Below, piece after piece: positions 48,227-57,572 of a stretch of 64,000 nt of DNA. A program made the translations under genes and the position numbers. Position 1 is the first letter of the stretch. Each line of letters begins with the position of its first letter. The stretch is from Narthecium ossifragum (taxonomy: Eukaryota; Streptophyta; Magnoliopsida; Dioscoreales; Nartheciaceae), in contig OY986964.1 of the NCBI GenBank assembly GCA_963920575.1, positions 33,847,685 to 33,911,684 on the forward strand, given 5' to 3'. The notes under the pieces were generated by a model, which worked only from the letters and a program-made list of their open reading frames with translations, ran no database searches and was not told where the DNA came from.

Positions 48227-48715
48227 CTAGCAAAACCAAGCAGGGAAGTGGTCAGGTGGATATGATCCTATGCCGAGAGGAGCCGCCCGGCTCGGCTCCC
48301 GGCTACGGTCATCGACGACTGAGCATTTAGTCACCAAGCAGGCGTGCGGCGAGAAATCTAACCCGCCGCTTATCAGAGGGAACATCGAGGTGGCGCAGAC
48401 AGACCTGAGCGAACTGAAGATCTCGCAGCACTGGCGGCTGATCCGCAAGTCATGGGAACCGCCCGGCCGCCGGCCGATGGAGAGGACGACCTTGAAGATG
48501 TCGTCGATGCATCTGGGGACGTACGACAGCGGCCCCCAGCAATTGGCGACCACCTGAGGTTCCCGCCGATACCAAGGCCAGGGGCCCATCTCCATATGAA
48601 CAGTACCGGCCGCGGGGGCAACTTCGAGATCCTTTGCGTCGGAGACGGGACATGCCGAGGCGGCCGCGAGGAAGAAGACGAACATGCTTGCGGCGAACGG
48701 CTTGAGGGTGGCCAT
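48227..48715 (-). CDS. EC1/ECA1-like secreted cysteine-rich protein, gene 3 (block A)
   Basis: 162 aa, intronless. The signal peptide is MFVFFLAAASACPVSDA. The six-cysteine domain is NCWGPLSYVPRCIDD..RQCCEIF..VCATSMFP..KC, with an acidic/aromatic stretch (MEMGPWPWYRREP) before it. It is nearly identical to gene 5 in block B until the last 20 or so residues, where an 8-bp difference (near 48288) changes the frame and gives a longer tail ending PPDHFPAWFC, including a seventh cysteine. Which C terminus is ancestral cannot be told here. It stands head-to-head with gene 4, 885 bp away. Confidence 0.82.
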   Translation of the reverse strand: MATLKPFAASMFVFFLAAASACPVSDAKDLEVAPAAGTVHMEMGPWPWYRREPQVVANCWGPLSYVPRCIDDIFKVVLSIGRRPGGSHDLRISRQCCEIFSSLRSVCATSMFPLISGGLDFSPHACLVTKCSVVDDRSREPSRAAPLGIGSYPPDHFPAWFC

Positions 48716-49600
48716 CTTTGCATGCTATAATGCAGAAGGTTAATTTTGCACAAGAACATGCATGGTCGGGGGGTTATTTGTACTGTTTTTTTAGTTTTTA
48801 TTGTGTTCGTTTTATGACATAACAACTGATCAAAATGTAAGTAACTGCTGCATGCATTAATAGATAACCACGCATAGATTATAATATTGTTAAACGGACA
48901 CACATATATAGTAATATAGATATTATATATATATATATATGAAACTGATACATAAGCAGCTGGTGAAATTAACTTAGGAAAAAGATCCGTGAACATGGGA
49001 TGTACCCATGTACACGGATCTCCACCGTTGGATTGAACCGGGATGCGTGCCCGGTTCAATCCAACCGTTGGATTGAACGGTGGTGGTTTGGGTACATGCC
49101 TACGTGGCATGTACCCAAATCAGAACTCATTAACTTAATGGACAGTTAATTAGAGAGAGAAAGGCAAGCATTGGCATACTCGTAAGCCCTGGTAGCTAGC
49201 ATGCATGGATACAATGTATACAAAGAAGATATATAAGAATTAAACCTGGTCATGCATGGATTAAGCTTTGAAGATAGCTTCACCAAAGTTCTTGATCTCT
49301 CTCATCGATCTTGTCATGCATGCATGCATGATGCATTGATGCAAAACGTACACATATAACACCATAAATTAAATTACCAACGTTATACGTAACAGCCAAC
49401 ATGCATTATACACCTGAACAAGTAATAAAGGCAAATTAATTGACTATTGTTTTCTTAGCATTCCTAAATTGTTCTATAAAAAGCTCCATATATGTTTCAT
49501 ATCCAGCAAGCAAAAGCAACTTGGATATCCTATCTCCTCTCATCCCAAACTCCAGCAGACTACTAGCTAGCTAGCTTGCAGGTAAAGTCCGTCCATCACA
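48716..49600. promoter_or_regulatory. Bidirectional promoter region between EC1-like genes 3 and 4
   Basis: The two genes diverge from this 885-bp interval. A TATAAAAA box for the plus gene is at 49475-49482. The minus side has a weaker AAATAAC. The interval contains repeated GCATGCATG motifs (RY-like, near 49316-49330) and a 152-bp insertion absent from the block B interval. Confidence 0.5.
48977..49128. mobile_element. 152-bp insertion with 9-bp target duplication, block A only
   Basis: It is flanked by ATTAACTTA at 48968-48976 and 49129-49137. The interior folds back through GGGxTGTACCCATGTAC and GTACATGCCTACGTGGCATGTAC, with repeated CCGTTGGATTGAAC. The corresponding site in block B (about 56705-56715) has no element. 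A 9-bp duplication suggests a Mutator-type MITE. Confidence 0.7.
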
Positions 49601-50038
49601 ATGGCCAAGAACATGGCAGCTGCTCTGGTCATCCTAGCCATGATCTCGGTCGCCGCCTTGACGTCTCCAACGAGAGCCGAAGTGGCCGCCGGCGCGGTGC
49701 AGCAGCTCGACAACCAGAAGTTCTTACTGCCATTCAATCCCGACATCGAAGGGTGCTGGAAGGCGGTCCTCGATACCGAGGGCTGCGTCGGGGACCTCTT
49801 CACCTCCCTCCTCACCTTCAGGATCCAGCTCAGTGCTAACTGCTGCAAGGCGATCCTGTCCGTCGGAGACAAGTGCTTCCATGAGATCTTCTCCAGCTAT
49901 CCTTTCAATGCCTTCTTCCCCCATCTCCTCCAGGGCTTCTGCGCCAGCTCCGGCGTCGCCACCCCTCCTCCTCACGCCGCTACCCCTCCTCCTCACGCCG
50001 CCACCCCTCCTCCTCACGCCGCCGTGAAGAAGAACTAG
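49601..50038 (+). CDS. EC1/ECA1-like secreted cysteine-rich protein, gene 4 (block A)
   Basis: 145 aa, intronless. The signal peptide is MAAALVILAMISVAALTSPTRA. The six-cysteine domain is GCWKAVLDTEGCVGDLF..NCCKAIL..KCFHEIF..FFPHLLQGFC, the closest of all six genes to the canonical prolamin-like pattern. The C-terminal tail has three TPPPHAA repeats encoded by a 21-bp minisatellite (about 49967-50026), then VKKN. Gene 6 has one repeat. The first Met matches the conserved leader in both copies, and TATAAAAA lies about 120 bp upstream. Sequence type differs from genes 1-3, so the head-to-head pair joins two subfamilies. Confidence 0.85.
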   Translation: MAKNMAAALVILAMISVAALTSPTRAEVAAGAVQQLDNQKFLLPFNPDIEGCWKAVLDTEGCVGDLFTSLLTFRIQLSANCCKAILSVGDKCFHEIFSSYPFNAFFPHLLQGFCASSGVATPPPHAATPPPHAATPPPHAAVKKN

Positions 50039-50039
50039 G

Positions 50040-51214
50040 GTTATCTATGGCTCTGGCTAATAATTTCGATCGTTTAGAGAAGAACTAGCTCATTTGACTA
50101 TGAGAATTGTCGACTTCGAGTATGATGATATGTCTTTTTTTAGCAGCTTAATTTGTTTGCTTTATTATGGAATCAACCCCTTTAAGAAATGCTGGTCCTC
50201 TAGATTTTTCCATTATTAGTTAATATTGCCGGAAAAAAAAAGATTAATATAAGATGAGGTCAGCATCCCGACATGGTCGGATTGCATCGTTGTACATCTG
50301 GCGTCTGATGCCGCGGGCCAAACAAATGCTCGTGGCCGATCATGGGCTCAGCGGTCTTACAAGCCCAAAACCATCTTATTAATATTCGGATTTATATGAA
50401 ATAATTGGACCCATAGGCCCGACTTGGTTACCGCTTCAGATCATCCGTAGTTCGGATCAGAATTGGGATTCGCCGGATATAATTCTAGGCCCACCATGGC
50501 CTGGCCCGCAATGAAAAAAACCCTATTTTCTTAATTAATTTTATAGACTCAATAGACTCTGATGCAAATATAGATTCGCAATCCCAGCTGGGCTTGGAGA
50601 CTTGGAGCATGGTGTTTTAATTTGTGGTTAGTACTAGATGCAAATATAGGTTGAGCTGATTTTAAAAAATATTTCGGAGGTAGAGATGCACTTTCAAGCT
50701 CTTGTTTTTACTCATATGCCTAGAGCTCAAAATTGTATCGCAGATGGGACAGCGTGGTTTTGTTTCGTCGAGCATAAATGTCTCTTTATTGGGTCTTAGC
50801 GGATGGCATTATGTCGATAGATAGGTTCTTGTAGCTCATGTTAGCCAGCATGCTCATCTAATCAAACAAGAAAAATATATAGGTTCGAAATCCAAGTCTG
50901 ATTTTAACCAAGTTCTGGTCCTCATGTTGTATGGGTCATAAGATTAATTGTAGGGAATATTCAAAAATACGATATTTCATTGGAATTTTAGATGCTCGGG
51001 TAGTGAAAAATCCAGCAAATATTTTACTGATTTCAAAGAAAACCAAATTTTCTTATATTACAACATTCTTAAAGATATCAAAAAATTTTGAAAATTAGGC
51101 TTCCAAAGCCCCGGAGAGCCCCAGACGTCAGGGAAGAAGGTGATGCTATTGTTAACTAATTCGTTTGATCATGGGAGCTGCTAGCTTCCAAAATGATCAA
51201 ATCATAAAGAAAAA
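50040..51214. other. 3' part of duplication block A
   Basis: This is non-coding sequence shared with block B (57575-58520). Near 51090-51115 it has CTTCCAAAGCCCCGGAGAGCC, also seen in block B and just upstream of the pyruvate kinase leader (60928-60949). Confidence 0.5.
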
Positions 51215-51295
51215 TTTTTGCCCAACGCCAGCTTTGAATCGAGTCATTTGCAGGCAACAGGAGCTACAATTTCCACAACGTCATTTTTGGGCAGG

Positions 51296-51428
51296 AACCA
51301 ACCTCCCTTAGCTTGTCTGGTATAACAACTTGGGTGTTTGGTGATGGACCAGGTTCGATGGTTGGTAGCCTCTCTCACCCCCAGTCGGTACTCTCTCCCC
51401 AAGCCGTGCTTAACTATTAAAAAAAAAA
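51296..51428 (+). mobile_element. tRNA-type SINE (133 bp)
   Basis: It is flanked by a perfect 16-bp direct repeat GTCATTTTTGGGCAGG (51280-51295 and 51429-51444). It contains a box A-like TAGCTTGTCTGG (about 51311), a box B-like GGTTCGATGG (about 51352), and an A-rich 3' tail. This combination of pol III boxes, poly-A and a long target duplication is diagnostic of a SINE mobilised by LINE machinery. Confidence 0.8.
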
Positions 51429-51542
51429 GTCATTTTTGGGCAGGCAGCCGGAGCTGCAGTACACAGCAAGGCGTGGTGGTCCTTGTCGATCCTCGGCCTC
51501 CTGGCCTTGCCTTATCATCCTGAGAAGAAAGTAATTTAAAGG

Positions 51543-53755
51543 GCCAGTCTTCTTCTCATTCACAACATGCTAGCCTAATGAAGACCACAGTAGCGTACAC
51601 CATGCGGAATCTTTGGAGAGCTCGATGTAGGGTGGTCGTGGGTAAGGAGGGTTGTGACTTGGTGGCTCTTGTTCATTCGATAAAGTGGCAAATCAAGGAG
51701 TACATACATCAACAAGAAGAAGCTAGATCCAAGTCCATAGGAAGGGGCTCTTTTTTTTTTTGAAAAGATGAGCCCGAAGGTTGAGGAACATTAACTAGAC
51801 AATCCCTTAAATAGGATTGCCATATTCATGAGCCAAATCTAGCTCCTAATTATTAGCAGAAAAAGAATTAGCAATAATCCGTGCCTGACGGGCAACCCAG
51901 TCCGCTCTTTCATTATCCTCCCGAGGAATGGAAAGCATCCTCACACTCCGAACCTGGCCAATCTTCCACCATATATCATGCAACATCGGGATTATAGAGG
52001 ATGACGCGGGCATCCTCCCCTCCACCAAAGCCACAGCCGTCGAGGAGTCGCATTCAATTATCAAGTCCCTCGCACCCCGACGCATGCCCTCCATTAGCCC
52101 AAGACGAATAGCAGCTATCTCCCCGTACAAATCCCATCTGGCGCATCCGATAGTGTATTAGAAACAAACCAAGCAATGGTATCCTCATCCTCCAAGCACA
52201 CTGCCCCCAACCCAATATATGCAGAGACCATATCCATAGAAGCATCGACCTGGATCACAGTCCCCTTGTCATCCCCTCTGTCCCGCTGGGCACCCGCCCG
52301 GTGATCAAGAAGGTGGAGCTCCCTTGCCAACCATTTGCATCTCCTCACCACCTGTCCAACATCAAACGACACATCCTGATAGAGTAGCTCACATCTAGCC
52401 TTCTAGATAGCCCACAAGCCATAAGCGATCACAATCTTCATTAGTCTCCGCTGATTATCCTTGGTGCTACTTCTCAACACCTCCCAACATCTATTCAGAT
52501 TCCATGCCTGGAGATCAATTCCGGACCCACCCAGCATCCTCTCCCAAATTTGACGTGAAGCAGGACAAGCCATGAGTAGATGTTCCAGCGTCTCCATCAC
52601 CACTTGGCATCGCGGGCAGCCTCCAGCCTCAAGGACCCCGACAGCCGCCATTGTCGGCAGCTTCTCATGCATCAACCTCCAAAGGAAGAGCCGAACCCGA
52701 GGTCCAGCCGGCGCCTTCCACACCACCCACCACCACCACCAGCGAAGACCCTCCTCCTGTGAATCCATCCGGTGAGAGGCCTCCAAAAACTCATAGCATG
52801 ATGCCGTAGTAACCTCCCCTGTCGCCGACCAAACCCAACGAGCCTTATCCACCATCTCCGGTGACGTTGGACCAACCGCAACGATCATTTCTACCAGATC
52901 TCGGTGAAACAGAGGTCTCAACCGTTCCACATCCCATGACCCGTCAACAGACTGGAAACTCCTGACCCGTAGTCGGTTGGGAATCGCCGTCGTATCCGCC
53001 AGCAACGACCAAGCTTGCACCGGCCCAGTACCTACCCACCAGTCCTCTAGGCACCCAAGATCGCTTCCCATCCCGGCAACCACTGCAAACCCAACCGGAG
53101 CTTCCCAATCTGCCCACATGTTGCCCGTCACAAGGAAGAGCAACGGTTTGGAGGAGATGAAGCAGGGAGCTTGCCCTCCCATCCGTACTTCCCCTGAGCA
53201 ACCTTGGTCCATACAGTAGCATATGGTTCCAGCAACAGAGCTGCCCACTTTAGCCCTCCCATGGGAAGGGGTTCGTATACAAACTGATGCTTCCTTTGGT
53301 ATAGATGGCTCTGCATGTTTGGGAATAGTTTGCATTGATGAAGCAGGTAAAGTGTTATGGGAGAAGGCTAAAGTGGAGCAGGTGGAATCTGCTCTGGAAG
53401 TAGAGATGGCTGCTATCAGATTTGCACTCTCAGCTACAAGGGAAGCAGGTGCCAAGGAGGTAATGCTGGAATGTGATTCCTCTATTGTTGTTAGCATCAT
53501 TAAGACCGGAGCTCCTTGGTTGGATTCATATGCAAGAATTGTGCATGATTGCTGGTGGAAGATAGGAAATTTTACAGATTTCCATTGATTTTTATTCCTC
53601 GTGAGTTTAATTGTAAAGCTGATTTGATAGCTAAAGATGCTAGAGCCTGGCTGGTGTTCTTTGTGACCAAGGCCTAGTGGATGATGTTGATAGTTAGTTA
53701 GCTTGTAATTCAGGTTTACCTTGCAACCTTCTGATTTATCTGGTTAAAAAAAAAA
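51543..53755 (+). mobile_element. LINE 3' fragment (plus), interrupted by a second LINE
   Basis: It is flanked by GTAATTTAAAGG at 51531-51542 and 53756-53767 and ends in poly-A (53745-53755). Its left part (51543-51750) encodes a LINE ORF2 piece (TMRNLWRARCRVVV). Its right part (53276-53755) encodes the terminal RNase H-like domain (IQTDASFGIDGSACLGIV, VMLECDSSIVVS). It is 5'-truncated, as usual for LINEs, and its reading frame is broken by the nested element. Confidence 0.8.
51751..53258 (-). mobile_element. LINE 3' fragment (minus) nested in the plus LINE
   Basis: A poly-T run at 51751-51761 is the minus-strand poly-A tail. Flanks CCATAGGAAGGGGCTC (left, 51735-51750) and CCATGGGAAGGGGTTC (right, about 53259-53274) match at 14 of 16 bases, a good target duplication. 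On the minus strand it encodes the reverse-transcriptase tail (VWTKVAQGKYGWEGKLP), the zinc-binding region (VWKAPAGPRVRLFLWRLMHEKLP, GCPRCQ..ETLEHLLMAC; about 52760-52560) and an RNase H-like domain (IIECDSSTAVALVEG, about 52080-52020), with stops and frame changes. Confidence 0.8.
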
Positions 53756-53767
53756 GTAATTTAAAGG

Positions 53768-54756
53768 TTCAATAAACAGTTGCCCGACATTTAAATTACT
53801 ACCGGCAAAATAATTGATAAAATGTCGCATTAAACCAATGGATCTTGGTGCTGCAGCAATATTGAAGTTTCTTTGAAAAAAAAATCTATGCATGAACAGT
53901 TATTCACTAACAAGCAGGTGCGCTAACCCACACTGTCAAAATCATTAGGTAGTCATAATGAGACTGGATGTTAATAACGTTCAACAGCAATATACTATTT
54001 GACAAGCAATCGCAAAGGTGAAAAGTGTCAGATGTCATATATTACTCATATTGCCAAATTGCGACAAACCAAATGCATGACACCCTACAATACCATGCAG
54101 CCATATTCTGTTTATATATATTTCTTTAATTCATGTTCCATCTTTAATGATCAGCTACAGTTACAGTCAGATAGCTGACAAAGTGAAGCAAGACGGTTCT
54201 GTGTTGTAAGGGACAAGTTCATCCCTTGCGATACGGAAAAATTAATCAAGCGGTTTGTACATCCATCTTAGTTCTCCGATTAAACGGAATATGGAAAAAA
54301 TAAAATGGATTTTGCGTACTTTATCTCGCGATAAGATCCCTAGCTCCTTCGCAGTTGAGAGAAAGATCCCTCACCTCCCCTCCGTCGACGAGAGGCGCCG
54401 GGGCTGGGTTGTCCGGCGGTCGAACCCAATGCCAATGCCGCCACCGTCGCCGTTGGATTTGGGAGGTCGTGGATGCCCTAAATCGGGATCGGAGGTGCCG
54501 CCGTCGTTGGACTGTGGATGCCCTAGATCGAGATCAGGATAGGTGGAGGGGAGGCACTGCGGGAGGTCGGGAGAGGAGGAGAGGAGAGGAGGCGCCGTTG
54601 GAGCGTGGATGCCCTGGATCGGGGAGGACATGAGGCGAGCTTATATCGGGGAGGAGAGGAGTTGGGTTGATCTGGGGTTAAATGGATTGATACGTGGCAG
54701 TAGTGTTGTCACCCAGCCAACCCCAACTCATGTTGGTTGGAAATCACTACTCAAAA
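53768..54756. other. Intergenic with GC-rich GTGGATGCCCT repeats
   Basis: AT-rich to about 54300, then a GC-rich patch (54360-54660) with three copies of GTGGATGCCCT[AG][AG]ATCG-like units. Frames across it look like repeat by-products and match no family I know. Confidence 0.4.
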
Positions 54757-55138
54757 AACATTCCAATTAAATGCTTTTTATGTTGTATCGCACGGTATGG
54801 TCATATTGCTTTCAGAACAATACAGCTATACAAGTTAAATAAATTTTAATTATTTAGTGAATTTTAGTAGATGATATATGTAATACTAGTGAGCCCTATG
54901 TGTCACCTTACATGGTTATTAGAAATAGCCGATCAAACCCGTCCTAACACCCCCCTCCCTTCTCCACCGTTAGATATAGTTTAGATATAAACACAAAAGA
55001 TATTCTCTAATGTCTGATAGGATGCACATCTATTATATAAAATCCAATACATGCTATCAGACTGTTGAGTAATGTGGGGTGATTAATTATCGGATGATTA
55101 GGAAAGACAGAAAAGACCAATGGTGGTTGTTACACTTG
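54757..55138. repeat. About 380-bp repeat upstream of duplication block B
   Basis: It is collinear with 58730-59100, after block B, through TTTTATGTTGTATC, TTCAGAACAATACAGCTATAC, ATAGCCGATCAAA and GGATGCACATCTATTATATAAAATCC. A shorter third copy lies at about 60500-60665. Copies on both sides of block B suggest the recombination substrate for the duplication. Confidence 0.75.
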
Positions 55139-56018
55139 CCAACCATAATGGACAAGTTTTTATTAGTTAAGCCTTTTACTCTATCTTATCTTAGAGATGC
55201 AATCCATAAATTTGAAATTAATACGAGGGACTGTCTCCATACATTCGGAAATGGAAATAAAAGAAAAGCTATAATAGTATGCTTCCTTAAATTTGAGGAT
55301 ATGCGAACAAAATATCAATAGTAATAATGGACAAGTTTTTGTAAGTTAAATCTTTTACTCTAGTTTAGAGAGTCAAATGCCCTGCATTTTCAATAAGGTA
55401 AAGATTTGTGTGCATTATCGTGTGGTGATATATTATGCACATGCCACTCAATAATCGATAGATGTCATATACCCCAATCATGGTCCTTTCGGATAAACTC
55501 CGGTTAAATTAGCGGGTTCAAAGTGCTCAGTAGATACTGATCTCATATGCAAAATGACTGTATTAGGCCGGGGGGTCTCCAATTAGAAAATTGTTTTAAT
55601 TTAAATACATGTCTTTATTTAATGACATTTAATGCATGACCTTATTTGCAAATAAAACCTTTTCAAATGAATAATTATGGATTTTTAAAATTTTGGAGAT
55701 CTAATACATGTCTTTCACCAAATCACTGAATCTTTTTTTTACTGAATCACATGCCCCCAAATTTGTTAAAAATATAGGGCATTTGCCTCCCTAAGCCATG
55801 CTTAAAAAGCTTAATAACTAACGAAAGAATAAAGAATAAAAAAGAATCATTCAGCTCATTATTTGCAAAAATATATGAGAGCATGCATTCCACCAAAAAA
55901 TATGTGACACGAAACAAGCAACACCATTAATTATTATCTCTCCTCAACAAAACTAACTAGATAGTTAATCTCCAAAGGGAAATCACGGAGCAACTAGCAA
56001 AGCCAAGCAGGGAGGTGG

Positions 56019-56468
56019 TCAGGTTGGTATGATCCTATGCCGAGAGGAGCCGCCCGGCCGGCTACGGTCATCGACGACTGAGCATTTAGTCACCAAGCAG
56101 GCGTGCGGCGAGAAATCGAACCCGCCTATCAGAGGGAACATCGAGGTGGCGCAGACCGACCTGAGCGAACTGAAGATCTCGCAGCACTGGCGGCTGATCC
56201 GCAAGTCATGGGAACCGCCCGGCCGCCGGCCGATGGAGAGGACGACCTTGAAGATGTCGTCGATGCATCCGGGGACGTACGACAGCGGCCTCCAGCAATT
56301 GGCGACCACCTGAGGTTCCCGCCGATACCAAGGCCAGGGGCCCATCTCCATGCGAACAGTACCGACGGGGGCAACTTCGAGATCCTTTGCGTCGGAGACG
56401 GGACATGCCGAGGCGGCCGCGAGGAAGAAGACGAACATGCTTGCGGCGGCCCGCTTGAGGGTGGCCAT
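56019..56468 (-). CDS. EC1/ECA1-like secreted cysteine-rich protein, gene 5 (block B)
   Basis: 149 aa, intronless, the paralogue of gene 3. Signal peptide and six-cysteine domain are the same (NCWRPLSYVPGCIDD..RQCCEIF..VCATSMFP..KC). Small differences include loss of a Gly in the Ser/Gly stretch before DFSPHACLV. After VVDDRSR the frame differs from gene 3 and ends GGSSRHRIIPT. The WRPLSxxxGCID form matches genes 1 and 2 better than gene 3 does (WGPLS, PRCID), hinting that gene 5 keeps more ancestral residues in the core. Confidence 0.82.
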   Translation of the reverse strand: MATLKRAAASMFVFFLAAASACPVSDAKDLEVAPVGTVRMEMGPWPWYRREPQVVANCWRPLSYVPGCIDDIFKVVLSIGRRPGGSHDLRISRQCCEIFSSLRSVCATSMFPLIGGFDFSPHACLVTKCSVVDDRSRPGGSSRHRIIPT

Positions 56469-57176
56469 CCTTGAATGCTATAATGCAGAATGTTAATTTT
56501 GCACAAGAACATGCATGGTCGAGGGGTTATTTGTACTGTTTTTTTAGTTTTTATTGTGTTCGTTTTATGACATAACAACTGATCAAAATGTAAGTAACTG
56601 CTGCATGCATTAATAGATAACCACGCATAGATTATAATATTGTTAAACGGACACACATATATGGATATTATATATATATATATATGAAACTGATACATAA
56701 GCAGCGGGTGAAACTAGACAGTTAATTAGAGAGAGAAAGGCAAGCATTGATATACTCGTAAACCCTAGTAGCTATATAGCTTGCATGGATACAATATATA
56801 CAAAGAAGATATATAAGAAACCTGGTCATTCATGGATTAAGCTTTGAAGATAGCTTCAACAAAGTTCTTGATTTCTTTCATTGATCTTGACATGCATGCA
56901 TGCATGATGCATTGATGCAAAACGTACACATATAACACCATAAATTACCAACGTTATACGTAACAGCCAACATGCATTATACACCTGAACAAGCTAAGTA
57001 GTAAAGGCAAATTAATTGACTATTGTTTTCTTAGCATTCCTAAATTATTCTATAAAAAGCTCCATATATGTTTCATATCCAGCAAGCAAAAGCAACTTGG
57101 ATATCCTATCTCCTCTCATCCCAAACTCCAGCAGACTACTAGCTAGCTAGCTTGCAGGTAGAGTCCGTACATCACA
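56469..57176. promoter_or_regulatory. Bidirectional promoter region between EC1-like genes 5 and 6
   Basis: This 708-bp interval matches the block A interval but lacks the 152-bp insertion. TATAAAAA for the plus gene is at 57051-57058, and the GCATGCATG repeats are kept near 56893-56905. Confidence 0.5.
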
Positions 57177-57572
57177 ATGGCCAAGAACATGGCAGCTGCT
57201 CTGGTCATCCTAGCCATGATCTCGGTCGTCGCCTTGACGTCTCCAACGAGAGCCGAAGTGGCCGCTGGCGCGGTGCAGCAGCTCGACAACCAGAAGTTCT
57301 TACTGCCATTCAATCCCGACATCGAAGGGTGCTGGAAGGCGGTCCTCGACACCGAGGGCTGCGTCCAGGACCTCTTCACCTCCCTCATCACCTTCAGGAT
57401 CCAGCTCAGTGCTAACTGCTGCACGGCGATCCTGTCCGTCGGAGACAAGTGCTTCCGTGATATCTTCTCCAGCTATCCTTTCAATGCCTTCTTCCCCCAT
57501 CTCCTCCAGGGCTTCTGCGCCAGCTCCGGCGCTGCCACCCCTCCTCCTCACGCCGCCGTGAAGAAGAACTAG
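57177..57572 (+). CDS. EC1/ECA1-like secreted cysteine-rich protein, gene 6 (block B)
   Basis: 131 aa, intronless, the paralogue of gene 4. Signal peptide and the domain GCWKAVLDTEGCVQDLF..NCCTAIL..KCFRDIF..FFPHLLQGFC are intact. Substitutions (G/Q, K/T, HE/RD) fall between the cysteines. The tail has a single TPPPHAA unit and then VKKN, against three units in gene 4, accounting for the 42-bp length difference. Both copies are open and have the same upstream TATA box, so both may be expressed. Confidence 0.85.
   Translation: MAKNMAAALVILAMISVVALTSPTRAEVAAGAVQQLDNQKFLLPFNPDIEGCWKAVLDTEGCVQDLFTSLITFRIQLSANCCTAILSVGDKCFRDIFSSYPFNAFFPHLLQGFCASSGAATPPPHAAVKKN

Larger units (their letters stand above)
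47335..51215. repeat. Segmental duplication block A
   Basis: This block is collinear with block B (55139-58520), from AATGGACAAGTTTTTATTAGTTAAG to CAAAATGATCAAATCATAAAGAAA. It carries one minus and one plus EC1-like gene. Coding and non-coding parts are both highly similar, so the duplication is recent compared with the split between the gene types. Confidence 0.9.

Noticed and set aside
48373..49110. 245-aa minus-strand frame overlapping EC1-like gene 3
   Set aside because: It uses another frame of the gene and runs into the AT-rich promoter and a TA repeat; no domain. The six-cysteine frame explains the region.
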